This document shows, piece by piece, positions 4,942 to 5,320 of a DNA stretch of 5,320 bases. A model generated the notes under the pieces. It worked only from the letters and a program-made list of their open reading frames with translations, was not told where the DNA came from and searched no databases. This DNA is from DATMXS01 sp035561355. GTDB lineage: Bacteria; Acidobacteriota; Terriglobia; Bryobacterales; Bryobacteraceae. Positions within the stretch are counted from its first letter, which is position 1. Every line of letters begins with the position of its first letter. The stretch is taken from assembly GCA_035561355.1 (NCBI GenBank), contig DATMXS010000271.1, forward strand, positions 1 to 5,320, given 5' to 3'. Made by a program: the position numbers and the translations under genes.

Positions 4942-5320
4942 ATGAAACTACAAGACGTGATCTTGAAGGCGATGGCCAAGAAGATCACCTGGATGGCGGC
5001 GGCGGAGATCGCCGGCGTCACCGACCGGACGATGCGCCGGATCAAGCAGCGGTACGAGGAGTTCGGTTACGACGGCCTGTTCGACCAGCGGCGTGGCAAG
5101 CGCAGCGTCCATCGGATTCCGATGGAGACGGCGGAACGGGTGCTGCAGCTTTACCAGGAGAAGTACTTCGACCTGAGCGGCGCGGTCCGCACCGGCGGCG
5201 CCGGCCGAGGCGACCGTTGCCCGGCATGCTGTTGCACATCGACGGCAGCGAGCATCGATGGTTCTCCGACGACCGCTATTACGATCTGATCGTGATCCTC
5301 GACGATGCGACGAGCGAGAT
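4942..5320 (+). pseudogene. Transposase with internal deletion and frameshift, truncated by window edge
   Basis: The first reading frame (4942-5178) gives 79 residues typical of this transposase group: MKLQDVILKAMAKKITW, a helix-turn-helix (AAAEIAGVTDRTMRRIKQRY, 19-38), the FGYDGLFDQRRGK segment (41-53) and EKYFDLS (73-79). The protein then changes frame. From about 5181, in a frame shifted by one base back, the sequence reads HRRRRPRRPLPGMLLHIDGS followed by WFSDDRYYDLIVILDDATSE, the start of the rve/DDE catalytic core with its first Asp in HIDGS. In intact relatives, as I remember the family, a few dozen residues lie between these two blocks, so DNA was lost at about 5178-5184 and not in a multiple of three. 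Staying in the first frame yields nonsense rich in Gly, Ala and Cys. The catalytic domain continues past the window. A functional transposase is unlikely from this copy. Confidence 0.8.

Larger units (their letters stand above)
4830..5320 (+). mobile_element. Left part of an IS481/ISNCY-like insertion sequence
   Basis: The element runs off the right edge. Its left end is placed near 4830 because the tandem 25-bp repeats begin at 4832 and a GCTAGC palindrome (4824-4829) directly precedes it. CTAG-centred hexamers are the known target of Bordetella IS481, where they are duplicated on insertion, so GCTAGC may be the target copy. The repeats are followed by a transposase gene with an N-terminal helix-turn-helix and an rve-type (DDE) catalytic domain. 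The transposase is broken, so this copy is probably dead unless served in trans. The exact terminus and the right end cannot be seen. Confidence 0.7.

Overview
The window is a GC-rich bacterial chromosomal segment. A fused bifunctional AroD-AroE gene, a class I DeoC, a Tat-signal mini-protein overlapping an amidase, and -10-like boxes placed almost on the start codons together suggest an Acidobacteria-like organism, perhaps of the Solibacter/Bryobacter type. This is an inference from gene style, not a database match.

Layout, left to right. Positions 1-144 hold the last 47 codons of an unidentified gene with a basic tail. A 142-bp gap with one hairpin leads to deoC (287-1006, deoxyribose-phosphate aldolase). 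A 135-bp gap with a strong GC hairpin and a possible extended -10 leads to aroDE (1142-2665), whose single polypeptide carries shikimate-pathway steps 3 and 4. A perfect TATAAT box seven bases before the next ATG introduces a two-gene unit: a 62-residue Tat-signal peptide (2718-2906) overlapping by ATGA an amidase-signature enzyme (2903-4327). Facing it on the minus strand is a small three-helix membrane protein (4438-4764) with its own promoter-like boxes. Its frame continues past a TGA into a fourth hydrophobic segment (4437-4351). From about 4830 to the right edge lies the left part of an insertion sequence: a CTAG-centred possible target site, two tandem 25-bp repeats, and a transposase gene broken by an internal deletion that shifts the frame.

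The three metabolic genes (deoxynucleoside catabolism, aromatic amino-acid precursor synthesis, amide hydrolysis) do not form an obvious pathway. Gaps and hairpins suggest separate transcription units, except for the coupled mini-protein/amidase pair. The IS inserted just upstream of the small membrane-protein promoter. I see no RNA gene, CRISPR array or defence system. The most interesting items are the Tat mini-protein/amidase coupling, the CTAG plus tandem-repeat IS end, the interrupted fourth helix, and active-site substitutions in DeoC, AroD and the amidase.
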